NCBI GenBank assembly: GCA_035447925.1
Contig: DAOTHY010000001.1
Coordinates: forward strand, 1 to 64,000
Direction: 5' to 3'
Origin: JASUTC01 sp035447925
Lineage (GTDB): Bacteria > Thermotogota > Thermotogae > MWEM01
DNA: 64,000 nt
Of the stretch, positions 40,925 through 49,802 are shown piece after piece; the stretch's first letter is position 1, and the number at the start of each line of letters is the position of its first letter. The notes under the pieces are model-generated. The model was not told where the DNA came from. It did not search any database and saw only the letters and a program-made list of their open reading frames with translations. The translations under genes were made by a program, and so were the position numbers.

Positions 40925-42056
40925 ATGGCTCTATAGGACTCGATTTACCGTAAACTGGCAACGATCTTACCGGTTGTGTCAGTTCAAAGAGACCCCGGTC
41001 TATTTTTTCTTTGAGTACTTCGGTTATTTTTTGAGCTTGTTTAATTCTTGTCATTGTCCGTGCAACCGGTTTTTTGCTTGCCAATACGACGTTGTTCTCA
41101 TGGAGCTGCTCGTAATTAAGGGTGCCTATCGTTTGTCCAGTGGCAAAATCAAATACTTCTGTTATTATGTCCTTATTTCTGATGGATAACGCCCGAGCTA
41201 TATCGAGGTTGAGAACCGGTATGGCCATGCCAATGGCAACATACAAACTGACACCATAACCGTTGATATAAACAGGAGAGATCCATTCAGAGCTGACCTG
41301 TCTTAAATCAGCGGTAATCGAAAGCGTTGCAGAGGGCTTGACGGGGAGATTTGTTTTTTCATCTCTCTCGGCTTCAAAATTATATTGGGTTCCCTCCCAG
41401 CTGATATAACCATCTCCTCCACAAAAGAATATTCGGGTTCCTATCCCTATGGTTTGTAAATATGGATCGTTCATTAATGGAGAGATCTCTCCGCAACCGG
41501 CGTAATTGACGCTGCATAAGTTCGGTAATAGACTACCCATATACGTCTTTAATTCTTTTTGAGAGGAATTACAGACTGCTGTGTAATTTTGATAACAATT
41601 TCTCGGATTGTAAAAATAAACTTGATTCAAATCGTTGATGGTGATCTCTTTCGAAAAATGACTTTTTGGGTAACAGTCAGTAGGCGTTCCTTCTGCTTTG
41701 AACTGTATTTTTTCACCCTTTACCAGTTTGCAAATGACATGAGCTCCTCCAAAATGATGATCACAATCGCTTTCCTGAGTCGCCCCCAAGTAAAAATCTG
41801 CGGTTGCAATTCCACCGTAAGCCTGAACATTATCTAAAAAAACACGCTGCATTTTCATGTGTGGATTCGTATGTCCCGCATTAATAAATACTCCGGAAGA
41901 GCACATGGGACTATATGTAGCGGTGGTAACGATATCACACCTTTCAGCTAAGCTCTTAATACCCTCTTGGTCAACCAAGTTCTTTGCCTGGGAGGCTGTT
42001 AAGCAGACTACTGTATTATCTTTTATCCGATGGTTGATTTCATCTATGCTTTTCAT
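40923..42056 (-). CDS. DUF39/COG1900 homocysteine biosynthesis protein
   Basis: A 377-residue protein of the family that makes homocysteine from aspartate semialdehyde and a sulfide source, known mainly from methanogens (MA1821/MJ0100 type). The family block VTTATYSPMCSSG, with conserved cysteine C52, and the following FINAGHTNPHMKMQRVFLDNV and YGGIATADFYLGATQ are visible, as is the C-rich CSVNYAGCGEISPL region. The CBS domains that some family members carry at the C-terminus are absent. The ATG at 42056 has GAGGAG upstream and overlaps the end of the aspartokinase gene by 17 nt, so the two are coupled. The NIL-domain ferredoxin partner reported in methanogens is not nearby. Confidence 0.8.
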   Translation of the reverse strand: MKSIDEINHRIKDNTVVCLTASQAKNLVDQEGIKSLAERCDIVTTATYSPMCSSGVFINAGHTNPHMKMQRVFLDNVQAYGGIATADFYLGATQESDCDHHFGGAHVICKLVKGEKIQFKAEGTPTDCYPKSHFSKEITINDLNQVYFYNPRNCYQNYTAVCNSSQKELKTYMGSLLPNLCSVNYAGCGEISPLMNDPYLQTIGIGTRIFFCGGDGYISWEGTQYNFEAERDEKTNLPVKPSATLSITADLRQVSSEWISPVYINGYGVSLYVAIGMAIPVLNLDIARALSIRNKDIITEVFDFATGQTIGTLNYEQLHENNVVLASKKPVARTMTRIKQAQKITEVLKEKIDRGLFELTQPVRSLPVYGKSSPIEP

Positions 42057-43416
42057 TAAAAAACTCCTCGTGAATGGATTTAATAGCGTCATTTCTTTGT
42101 TGAGCATCAACGATTATATAGCTTGCAACATCTGATACTCCCATAGAAACAACCTTTGCGTTAATTTTTTTTCTTGATATGGCTGTAAACAACTTTGCAG
42201 CAATACCGGGGGTGTCATTCAATCCCTCGCCTACAATGGCGATGAGTGAAATATCCTCTTTTAATGCCACTTCGTTGATGCCATGTACATTCAACCGGTG
42301 CATAAGTTGATACGCCTGATACAGATCAGCGGAAGAAAGGAGAATTGAGATGATAGTCTGGGAAGTCAGAACGGATTTGATGTTTATCCCCTCCATTTTC
42401 ATGGCATTGGTTACATCAGCCAATATACCGGGTTTGACACCTACGCCAGGCCCTTTTAGTTGTAAGATACCGATATCATTTGTGTATGAACAACTTTTGA
42501 CTATATAGTTGGTTTTAACAGATTTCGATGAGATAACGGTCAATGGTTTGATATCATCTAAATCACCGTCAATATTAAACAGATTCAGTGGAATATTGTC
42601 TGCTTTCAGTGGTTCAAATGCTCTTGGATGTATGATTTCTGCTCCAAAATAAGATAATTCTGCGGCTTCTTGATAGGACATTTTTTTGATGTTCCAGGCA
42701 TTTGGAACGATTTTCGGATCAGCACTTAGAAATCCTTTTACATCCTTCCATAAATCCAATGACTGCGCTTTAACACATTTTGCAATGGCTGCCGCTGAAT
42801 AATCACTGCCACCTCTTCCAAAGAGGTTAATCTTACCTGAGGGCGAGATACCATAAAAACCGGGAACGATGTAGATCAATTGTTCATTGAAGAAAGAAGC
42901 AACTTGATCGGAAGATTGTTCAAAATCGACACTGGCATTCGAGAATTCACCGTCGGTTAATAATCCCATTTCTTCGGGGGTTGCCTCTTTGCAGGAAATC
43001 TGCAATTGATTTAAAATCTTAAATAAAGTAAAGGCAGATAATCTTTCTCCATAGCTAAGGACGTGGTCCTTGACAAAATCGGGAGCTTCGCCAATGTAAT
43101 GTATCCCCAATAAAAATCTCTTCATCAGTTCAACCCGATTCTCTAATTCCTTAAAGGTGAGTTGGATTTGTTCGGCTTCAAAAAGATAGTCTGAAAGGAT
43201 ATCCTTATGAGCCTTCAGTAATTTATGTTTTAACTCATCTATAATTTCATAATTATGATTGACCTGTTCGATAGTGGAAAGGATTGTATCTGTCATTCCA
43301 TAAAGAGCCGAAATGACAATGATCAAAGGTTTTTCATAACTTTTAATAACTTTAACGAGTTTTGAAATATCCTCTCTTTTCTTTAAATTAGAACCGCCAA
43401 ATTTGACTATTTTCAT
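42040..43416 (-). CDS. lysC: Aspartokinase
   Basis: A 458-residue monofunctional aspartate kinase, the first step towards lysine, threonine and methionine. The N-terminal KFGGSN (usually KFGGSS/T), the substrate loop NLFGRGGSDYSAAAIAK and the C-terminal pair of ACT domains (about 300-455) are visible, so end-product feedback control is likely. Length and the lack of a homoserine dehydrogenase domain exclude ThrA fusions. It overlaps the DUF39 gene downstream, suggesting the flux goes to homocysteine. Start ATG 43416 has GGAGGGAATCA upstream. Confidence 0.92.
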   Translation of the reverse strand: MKIVKFGGSNLKKREDISKLVKVIKSYEKPLIIVISALYGMTDTILSTIEQVNHNYEIIDELKHKLLKAHKDILSDYLFEAEQIQLTFKELENRVELMKRFLLGIHYIGEAPDFVKDHVLSYGERLSAFTLFKILNQLQISCKEATPEEMGLLTDGEFSNASVDFEQSSDQVASFFNEQLIYIVPGFYGISPSGKINLFGRGGSDYSAAAIAKCVKAQSLDLWKDVKGFLSADPKIVPNAWNIKKMSYQEAAELSYFGAEIIHPRAFEPLKADNIPLNLFNIDGDLDDIKPLTVISSKSVKTNYIVKSCSYTNDIGILQLKGPGVGVKPGILADVTNAMKMEGINIKSVLTSQTIISILLSSADLYQAYQLMHRLNVHGINEVALKEDISLIAIVGEGLNDTPGIAAKLFTAISRKKINAKVVSMGVSDVASYIIVDAQQRNDAIKSIHEEFFNEKHR

Positions 43417-43493
43417 TGATTCCCTCCATTAGTTAACATTTCAAAAACCACAGGGCAGAAACGCTTTTCTTTCATTAGTTGATATCAAGGCAG

Positions 43494-43502
43494 ATTATAT
43501 CA
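43494..43502 (-). promoter_or_regulatory. Extended -10 promoter for the aspartokinase-DUF39 unit
   Basis: TGATATAAT read leftward, about 80 nt before the aspartokinase ATG and just upstream of the end of the helicase gene, so transcription can begin here separately from the helicase. Confidence 0.6.
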
Positions 43503-43520
43503 TTTGAAGTGTAGATTTGG

Positions 43521-46112
43521 TTATTCCACCCAGATATATTTCCTGAGATCTGTCGCAAGAAATGGTTCCGAGTGGGGAATAAAATCCAATATGGAAGCAG
43601 GCGGTAAGCTTCCTGGAGAGTACAGTTTAACTTTTCCTTTGATTGTCCCTTTTACATCGCTTCCAACTAATGTAAAGGATTGGGTATACAGTGCATCTTT
43701 ATCAGACTGACTTTGTTCACTTGGCAGGATAAACAAAGAGCAATCAGGATGTTTTTGGGTAAAAATCCGTTCAATGGATTGAATGGGATGGGTTTCATAT
43801 GGAAGTATCGGTGTTGAGTATATTGTTTCCGCCCTTTTCTGCGCATCTTTTTGCACTAAATAAACAGCTTCCTGGAAAGTTTGATAATCGAGGTTTAAAA
43901 GTTCTCTGATGGAAATATCTACTGGGGAATCCAATTCATTCTTCAACCATTGAGATTGTAAAGAATACCACGTTTGAAGATATTTTTGAACACTCGGCCA
44001 GTGATTAAGGATCTCTTTTTCATCAGTGAGGATTTTTAACATCAATGCCACATCCGATTGGATATTCGCTTGCATAGCTAAAAGTGAGAGGATTGAAGCT
44101 CGAATGCTGCCTATATTGGTAATTTCAGTTAGTAATGAATAATAGGGGTGAATGCCATATGAAAATGAACGTAGGATTCTTTGATAGTCGTTTTCGCTGA
44201 TATCAGGCCAAAAACCTTTATTGGCTCCTTGTCTGATGAAACTCATTATGAGTTGTAAATCATTGGCTAATGAGGAAGTCCATGCAGGCGGCTTTTGACG
44301 CATGGCAGCTGCATTAGTGTCTTTAAAGCCCAGACCGATTCGCATGCCAACTGTTCCCAAACCGTATTGCAGGATGCCGGTTTCGGTGTAATTTCCTGAA
44401 ACTGAAGCAACATTCCACATGCCGGGAAAAATGGGCAGATAGGGTGGATAATGTGTAGGAATCGTACCAGTAGTGGGTATTAAACAGGCTATTGCCTCAT
44501 ATTTGTTCCAAAAAACAGCCTGGTCTGGTTCATCGCCAGTTGCTTTTGGGAAAACTTTAAAAAATTGGGCCACTTTTTCAGGGTTCAGCATATATGAAGC
44601 AGTCAATAACCCCAAGTGGGTGATGTGATCGTCTTGGAGCATTTTGATCTCTCTTAGCCTTTCATAGGCTTTATCTAAAACCTTTTTCTTATCCTTGCTT
44701 TTGTAGTGAGTGTCTAAAATCCTTACCGGTTCCACAGACATGATTCCTAATGCAGCTAACTCAATGTCCCCTAATTCACGTGTGATTGATGCATTGTAAT
44801 TCCTGGAATAGCCTTGAGATACCACGTTAAATGATCTGTCAAGTGCTGTTTCCAGTTGTTCGTCGAGTCCTCGTTTTAATTTATCCTCTAAAATTTCCTG
44901 CGTCCTGCTCCCGCTACTTCCTGTAGAATAAAAGACTTTTCCATAGCCTCTTTGAGTGTGGCCTTTTCTGCCTGCCCTTCCTTCAAATTGAAGAATATCC
45001 AAAAAAGTTGGCCAGAGATTATCTTCGTTATACGGAGAGTACTTAACAAAAATCAAAATATCATCTGTTGGCGAATTAAAACCATACGCAAGTGTTTGCG
45101 TAGAACATAAAACTGACAATGTATCATAGGGGTCTTTGAATCGTTTTTCAATGTCATAACGTTCATCTATTGGAATATCAGCGTTGTGAAATGCCACCAT
45201 TGCATCCTTATCAATCGGGTGTTTGATATAGGGTACAGCCTGATTTAAAACCGGGATTCCCAATTCTTCAAACCCTTCAAGCAAATACCAACCGCTTTTT
45301 TTTGAAGGAACGATAATCATCGTTTTAATGCTGTTTTTAATATTATCTTCTAGAATTTGAGTATAAACAGTTTTGGCAATCTTTTTTCTGTTTTTTCGGG
45401 AGGGAGCAGATATTTTAACAAAGGAACGATGAAGGTCAACCGGTCTCCAATCACTTTCAATCAACAGTGAGGCTTTAATCCATTTGGCCATTTCCAAAGC
45501 GTCCGGCATAGTAGCTGAAAGAAGAAAAAGTGTTTTTTTATCTCCAAGTGAATGTACCACGCTCTCTTCATAGACAATTCCCCGTGAATTTTGAACCAAC
45601 ATGTGTGCTTCATCAATGATGATTAACTCTGCAGCCTTTGTCCATGAAGAATTGGAATGACGTGAGGCTAAATAGGCTTCAGGGGTTGCAACAACGATGT
45701 CAAAATTCTCTTTGACATCCATTTTATTCTCACCGGTTCTGAGAAATAACTTAAATTTGGTTTCTTTCAGGTCTTGATAGACTTGTCTGGCCAAAGCTCT
45801 GGTAGGAGAAAGATATATGGTTCGCTTGACCGACTGATTAGCTTTGAGGTTTTTTTGCATGGCCATAAATGCTACAACGGTTTTCCCTGAACCGGTTGGG
45901 GTGGCAATGACCGCATTGCCTTGATTATAATAATTATGGAAGGATTGTTGAATAGGATTTAGTAAAAATGGCGCCAATTCTCCTAAAAGTTCTCTGCCGT
46001 CTTGGGCATTTATGAATGTGTTTTTTCCGTTTATCATGATGTTGTAATGCCCGGTTTCTTTGTGTTTCTTTCCTTGAGTGTCTGAATCTTTTGCAATGTA
46101 GATACTGTCCAT
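43521..46112 (-). CDS. Large DEAD/DEAH helicase, Ski2-like
   Basis: An 863-residue SF2 helicase. Motif I is TPTGSGKT (about residue 70), motif Ia TIYLSPTRALARQVY, motif II DEAH in LIIIDEAHM, motif III SATMPD, motif V/VI LAYGFN and QFEGRAGRKG, which is the Ski2/Hel308-like form. The C-terminal ~400 residues look helical and have no motif I can name; Ski2-type and Lhr-type proteins carry such extensions. RNA processing or repair roles are both possible. The start at ATG 46112 has AAGGGGT upstream; an earlier ATG (46133) is not supported. Confidence 0.8.
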   Translation of the reverse strand: MDSIYIAKDSDTQGKKHKETGHYNIMINGKNTFINAQDGRELLGELAPFLLNPIQQSFHNYYNQGNAVIATPTGSGKTVVAFMAMQKNLKANQSVKRTIYLSPTRALARQVYQDLKETKFKLFLRTGENKMDVKENFDIVVATPEAYLASRHSNSSWTKAAELIIIDEAHMLVQNSRGIVYEESVVHSLGDKKTLFLLSATMPDALEMAKWIKASLLIESDWRPVDLHRSFVKISAPSRKNRKKIAKTVYTQILEDNIKNSIKTMIIVPSKKSGWYLLEGFEELGIPVLNQAVPYIKHPIDKDAMVAFHNADIPIDERYDIEKRFKDPYDTLSVLCSTQTLAYGFNSPTDDILIFVKYSPYNEDNLWPTFLDILQFEGRAGRKGHTQRGYGKVFYSTGSSGSRTQEILEDKLKRGLDEQLETALDRSFNVVSQGYSRNYNASITRELGDIELAALGIMSVEPVRILDTHYKSKDKKKVLDKAYERLREIKMLQDDHITHLGLLTASYMLNPEKVAQFFKVFPKATGDEPDQAVFWNKYEAIACLIPTTGTIPTHYPPYLPIFPGMWNVASVSGNYTETGILQYGLGTVGMRIGLGFKDTNAAAMRQKPPAWTSSLANDLQLIMSFIRQGANKGFWPDISENDYQRILRSFSYGIHPYYSLLTEITNIGSIRASILSLLAMQANIQSDVALMLKILTDEKEILNHWPSVQKYLQTWYSLQSQWLKNELDSPVDISIRELLNLDYQTFQEAVYLVQKDAQKRAETIYSTPILPYETHPIQSIERIFTQKHPDCSLFILPSEQSQSDKDALYTQSFTLVGSDVKGTIKGKVKLYSPGSLPPASILDFIPHSEPFLATDLRKYIWVE

Positions 46113-46139
46113 TATGACCCCTTCTGTTATCATTTCTCG

Positions 46140-46148
46140 ATTTTAACA
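46140..46148 (-). promoter_or_regulatory. Extended -10 promoter of the helicase gene
   Basis: TGTTAAAAT read leftward, 27 nt upstream of the ATG at 46112. Confidence 0.55.
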
Positions 46149-46356
46149 TACTAGAACAAAAATTTGGGAAGCTTACATTAAGAAAAATCAGAAAAACTCA
46201 TAAGAAGTAAATTTATTTGTATCTAAAATGAAGGATATTCGTTTCCTGTTAAATTGATGAAAGACTGGATAATCCAATGAATATAAGTATTTCGGGGGTT
46301 TTATTTTTCGAGAGTCTATGTTAACTGTAAAATTTTTTTTGTTGTATCGATAAAAC

Positions 46357-46385
46357 TTGAAAATGTTTTGTAATTATGTTAAAAT
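46357..46385 (+). promoter_or_regulatory. Promoter of the PhoB-like regulator gene
   Basis: TTGAAA (46357-46362), 17 bp, TAAAAT (46380-46385) with extended TG; the transcript would start about 50 nt before the ATG. Confidence 0.7.
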
Positions 46386-46443
46386 CTTAATTGAGAGTGC
46401 TTGAACGTGATTCAATTATATAATATAAAAGGAGCTGAATAGC

Positions 46444-47163
46444 ATGAAGAGAAAGATATTAGTAGTGGATGACGAACCTTCCATCGTCGAACTTCTAAGC
46501 TATAATCTTAAAAAAGACGGTTATGAGGTTTTGAAGGCATATAATGCAGAGGAGACAATGGAATATGCCGATAACGATGAGGATATCGATCTGTTCATTA
46601 TCGACGTAATGCTTCCCGATGTGGATGGTTTTGATTTGACCAGAAAGCTTAGAGCGCATGAAAAGCATCAAAATAAGCCAATTATTTTCTTGACGGCTAA
46701 GACGGAGGAATTTGACAAGATTTTGGGGTTAGAGTTAGGCGCAGATGATTACATCACTAAACCTTTTAGCGTTCGAGAAGTTTTGGTCAGAATCAAGGCG
46801 ATATTCAGAAGAATCCAACGCTCTTTAGAGCAAAAAGCGGAGAAACCAAAGAGAATTGCTGTTAAGGATTTGGAAATCGATTTGGAGAGGTATGAGATAT
46901 TGGTTCGTGGAGAGGCTAAAAACCTCACCCCTCTTGAATTTGAACTTTTGAGATTCTTAGCTGAAAATGAAGGGAAGGTATTCAGTAGAGATGTTTTGCT
47001 GGACAGTTTGTGGGGTTATGACTATTACGGAGACACCCGAACAGTGGATGTCCACATCCGAAGGTTGAGGACCAAGATTGAAGAAGATCCTTCCAATCCC
47101 CAATATATCATGACGGTTAGAGGAAAAGGGTATAAATTTAAGAATCCAGGTGGAGAGGCTTAA
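46444..47163 (+). CDS. OmpR/PhoB-family response regulator
   Basis: A 239-residue regulator with a receiver domain (1-120; VVDDE, phospho-acceptor in LFIIDVMLPDVDG, FLTAKTEEFDK, YITKPFS) and a winged-helix DNA-binding domain (about 140-235; LTPLEFELLRFLAENEGKVFSRD, VDVHIRRLRTKIE, RGKGYKF). Its activating kinase is not in the same operon. PhoB, YycF and ResD-type genes cannot be told apart here. It has AAAGGAG upstream and a good promoter. Confidence 0.92.
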   Translation: MKRKILVVDDEPSIVELLSYNLKKDGYEVLKAYNAEETMEYADNDEDIDLFIIDVMLPDVDGFDLTRKLRAHEKHQNKPIIFLTAKTEEFDKILGLELGADDYITKPFSVREVLVRIKAIFRRIQRSLEQKAEKPKRIAVKDLEIDLERYEILVRGEAKNLTPLEFELLRFLAENEGKVFSRDVLLDSLWGYDYYGDTRTVDVHIRRLRTKIEEDPSNPQYIMTVRGKGYKFKNPGGEA

Positions 47164-47260
47164 AGCCTTAGCATCAATAACGTCATTCAGCAATTGATAA
47201 AAAAATGATAAGATGGGATACATGCTTTTGGTGTATCCCTTTTTTGTGAGGTGGCAGTAA

Positions 47261-48670
47261 ATGGCTTTTATCGTGCAAAGACCTTCTTATCGAGACAAAG
47301 AGTCAATCATTGAGTTATGCTCTCAAATTTGGGAGGGCTATGACTATATTCCCTATTTACTTGACCGTTGGCTGACAATTTCAGACCCCTTTTTGATTAT
47401 TCGTGACACGCAAACTAACAAAGTTTGTGCCATTGATCATGCAACTATTTTCAATGACGTGGCTTATGGGGAGGGATTAAGAGTTCATGTGGATTACAGG
47501 GGCAAGGGATTAGCAAAACTTATAACCATGGAGATCATGAAAGAGGTTTTTAAAAGGGGTATAAAGGATTATAAGGCTTTGATCTTTTCCCAAACTCTGG
47601 ATAGCATCCATTTATCTGAAAAGGCCTTTTTTGAGAAAGTAAACGGATTCTATTTATTAGAAAAAAAGGTTCAATCACTTCATCAAGATGATCAGCCTGT
47701 TGATGATATAAAGATCAGGCCGATATACCCTGAAGAAATTACGAGAAATAAAAGTGATTTTAATGAATTATTATTTTCTACAAATCATGAGATTGTGGAT
47801 GTTTGGACCTATTACCCTTCAACAGATTATTTGACAGAAAAATTCTTGTTTGAGTGTCCTCAAGGGAAGCTGATTGCCGGACTACACGAACATGAAGAGG
47901 AAATCTTTTCTATTTGTTTGATGACAAAACCCGGTGATTGGCTAAAAGAAATGATACCGGTTCTTGAAGTATACGCCAGCCATTTCGGTTGTGAGGTTAT
48001 CAGTGTGGCGATTCCCTTTACGTTGAATCAATGGGTATCAGACTTGATGAACATAGGTTTTTCTACTCTTTGGGATCTTGATGAATTGAGTCTTGAGGAC
48101 TCATCGGCTTACCTGTATTCACTAAATCGGGCGAAGATGGATCACATAATTTTACCCAAACAATTAGAAAAACCAGCATTGCCTTCAAATTATTATCGTT
48201 GCTTGAAGAGATGTCGGTATGGTTTTAGTCAGGTTATAGAAAGTTTTCCCTTGAAAGATGGCGAACCTTTTCCAACCACTTATTACCTGACTTGCCCTCA
48301 TCTGCGTTATCACATTTCTAAACTGGAAGAGTCAGGTGTTATATCTGTTTTAGACCATCTCAAGCATACGGAAGCCTACAAGCAAGTGGATACCTATTAT
48401 ACAAAGGAAAGAAAAAGCAGATTAAGTCATTCAATATTGGATAGCCAGCAGGTATTGGAACAATATGAAGATGCTTTAAAATTAGGGATTGGTGGCATAA
48501 AAGATCAAAGGGGAATCAAATGTCTTCATCTACACGCAGCAACTTATATGGCAAAATTGGAAGATCCCGTTGGACATCGTGTGATGGCATTATTGGATGA
48601 AGCAGGTGTCATGATGAATTGTGATAATATGTGTTGTTTTGAACATTTTAAAGAGTATTACATGAGGTGA
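47261..48670 (+). CDS. GNAT acetyltransferase fused to a DUF501 domain
   Basis: A 469-residue protein in three parts. Residues 1-130 are a GNAT-type acetyltransferase, with the acetyl-CoA motif VHVDYRGKGLAKLIT at about 75-89. Residues 150-285 look like a second, degenerate GNAT-like unit (ISVAIPFTLNQWVSDLMN, GFSTLWDLDE). Residues 311-465 match DUF501: GEPFPTTYYLTCPHL, an AAYK-like helix (KHTEAYKQVD), and GIKCLHLHAATYMA(K) followed by DPVGHRVMALL. DUF501 is a family of unknown function, usually a stand-alone protein; here it is attached to an acetyltransferase. The end is cysteine-rich (MMNCDNMCCF). Followed by wecB one nucleotide later. Confidence 0.72.
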   Translation: MAFIVQRPSYRDKESIIELCSQIWEGYDYIPYLLDRWLTISDPFLIIRDTQTNKVCAIDHATIFNDVAYGEGLRVHVDYRGKGLAKLITMEIMKEVFKRGIKDYKALIFSQTLDSIHLSEKAFFEKVNGFYLLEKKVQSLHQDDQPVDDIKIRPIYPEEITRNKSDFNELLFSTNHEIVDVWTYYPSTDYLTEKFLFECPQGKLIAGLHEHEEEIFSICLMTKPGDWLKEMIPVLEVYASHFGCEVISVAIPFTLNQWVSDLMNIGFSTLWDLDELSLEDSSAYLYSLNRAKMDHIILPKQLEKPALPSNYYRCLKRCRYGFSQVIESFPLKDGEPFPTTYYLTCPHLRYHISKLEESGVISVLDHLKHTEAYKQVDTYYTKERKSRLSHSILDSQQVLEQYEDALKLGIGGIKDQRGIKCLHLHAATYMAKLEDPVGHRVMALLDEAGVMMNCDNMCCFEHFKEYYMR

Positions 48671-48671
48671 T

Positions 48672-49802
48672 GTGTTGAAGATTGGACTGATTTTTGGTAC
48701 AAGGCCTGAAGCCATTAAAATGGCCCCTTTGTACCTTCACTTAATCAAACGGGGTGTAAAAGCCCAAATAATTGCTACGGCTCAACACCGGCAAATGCTG
48801 GATCAGGTTTTGTCTCTTTTTTCAATTCAAGCTGATTATGATTTAAATATCATGCAACATCGGCAAAGCTTAGCCGGACTCACCGCAAGATTATGCGATG
48901 CATTGGATCAGATTTTTAAAAAGGAATCCTTTGATTGGATTCTTACACAAGGAGATACCACTTCCACTTTTGTCGGTTCTCTGATGGCCTTTTACCATAA
49001 GATTCGGATAGGGCATGTTGAAGCGGGATTACGTTCCTTTCAGCGTGATGACCCCTTCCCTGAAGAAATCAACAGACGCTTAACCTCTCAATTAGCAACG
49101 CATCATTTTGCGCCAACACTTCAGGCTAAAATGAATTTAATCAAAGACAATGTTTCTGAAGATGCCATTGCAATTACGGGCAATACAGTGATCGATGCCT
49201 TAATGTGGATTATCAGAGAAAAAAAGGAAGAACTAGATCGATTGGTTGATCGGTATTCTATGTCAGGTAAAAAATACATATTGATGACGATGCACAGAAG
49301 AGAAAATCACGGCAATCCCATGCGAAACACAATGAAAGCGGTTAAAAGCCTGATCAGACGATTTGAGGAATATCACCTTGTGTTTCCTGTCCACTATAAT
49401 CCGGCTGTCAGAGAGGTTGTTTATCATGAATTGGCAGGTGAAGATCGGATTCTTCTGACAGATCCTATGGCGTATATGGATTTTGTTGCCTTGATGAGAG
49501 ATAGTCGCTTTATCATGAGTGATTCGGGTGGGGTTCAGGAGGAAGCGCCTTCTTTGGGAAAGCCGGTGCTGGTTTTAAGAAAAACTACTGAACGTCCTGA
49601 AGCTATTGAATCAGGAGTAGCAAAATTGATTGGCACAGATACTCAGTCCGTATATCAAAATGCCTCAGCATTAATCGAAGATGAAGCATTGTACCATCGA
49701 ATGGCCAACGCTTCAAATCCTTTTGGAACAGGAGATGCGTCTGAAAAAATCGCAGATTGTTTGTTGAATATTCAAAGTCAGGAGAAAAGGAATGAATGCT
49801 GA
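48672..49802 (+). CDS. wecB: UDP-N-acetylglucosamine 2-epimerase (non-hydrolysing)
   Basis: A 376-residue enzyme interconverting UDP-GlcNAc and UDP-ManNAc for surface polysaccharide. Visible: GTRPEAIKMAPL, the HRQMLDQVL loop, GDTTSTFVG, VEAGLRSFQRDDPFPEEINRR, and the conserved SDSGGVQEEAPSLGKPVLVLR near the end. It starts at GTG 48672 or TTG 48675 (the GAGGTG site favours the second). The 3' end overlaps dus by 11 nt. No ManNAc dehydrogenase (wecC) is present. Confidence 0.92.
   Translation: MLKIGLIFGTRPEAIKMAPLYLHLIKRGVKAQIIATAQHRQMLDQVLSLFSIQADYDLNIMQHRQSLAGLTARLCDALDQIFKKESFDWILTQGDTTSTFVGSLMAFYHKIRIGHVEAGLRSFQRDDPFPEEINRRLTSQLATHHFAPTLQAKMNLIKDNVSEDAIAITGNTVIDALMWIIREKKEELDRLVDRYSMSGKKYILMTMHRRENHGNPMRNTMKAVKSLIRRFEEYHLVFPVHYNPAVREVVYHELAGEDRILLTDPMAYMDFVALMRDSRFIMSDSGGVQEEAPSLGKPVLVLRKTTERPEAIESGVAKLIGTDTQSVYQNASALIEDEALYHRMANASNPFGTGDASEKIADCLLNIQSQEKRNEC

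Larger units (their letters stand above)
46113..46443. promoter_or_regulatory. Divergent intergenic region of helicase and PhoB-like gene
   Basis: 331 bases, AT-rich, with no gene. It holds a leftward promoter (46140-46148) and a rightward promoter (46357-46385) listed separately; both have the word TATGTTAAAATC. Between them (46150-46356) I see nothing else. Confidence 0.55.
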
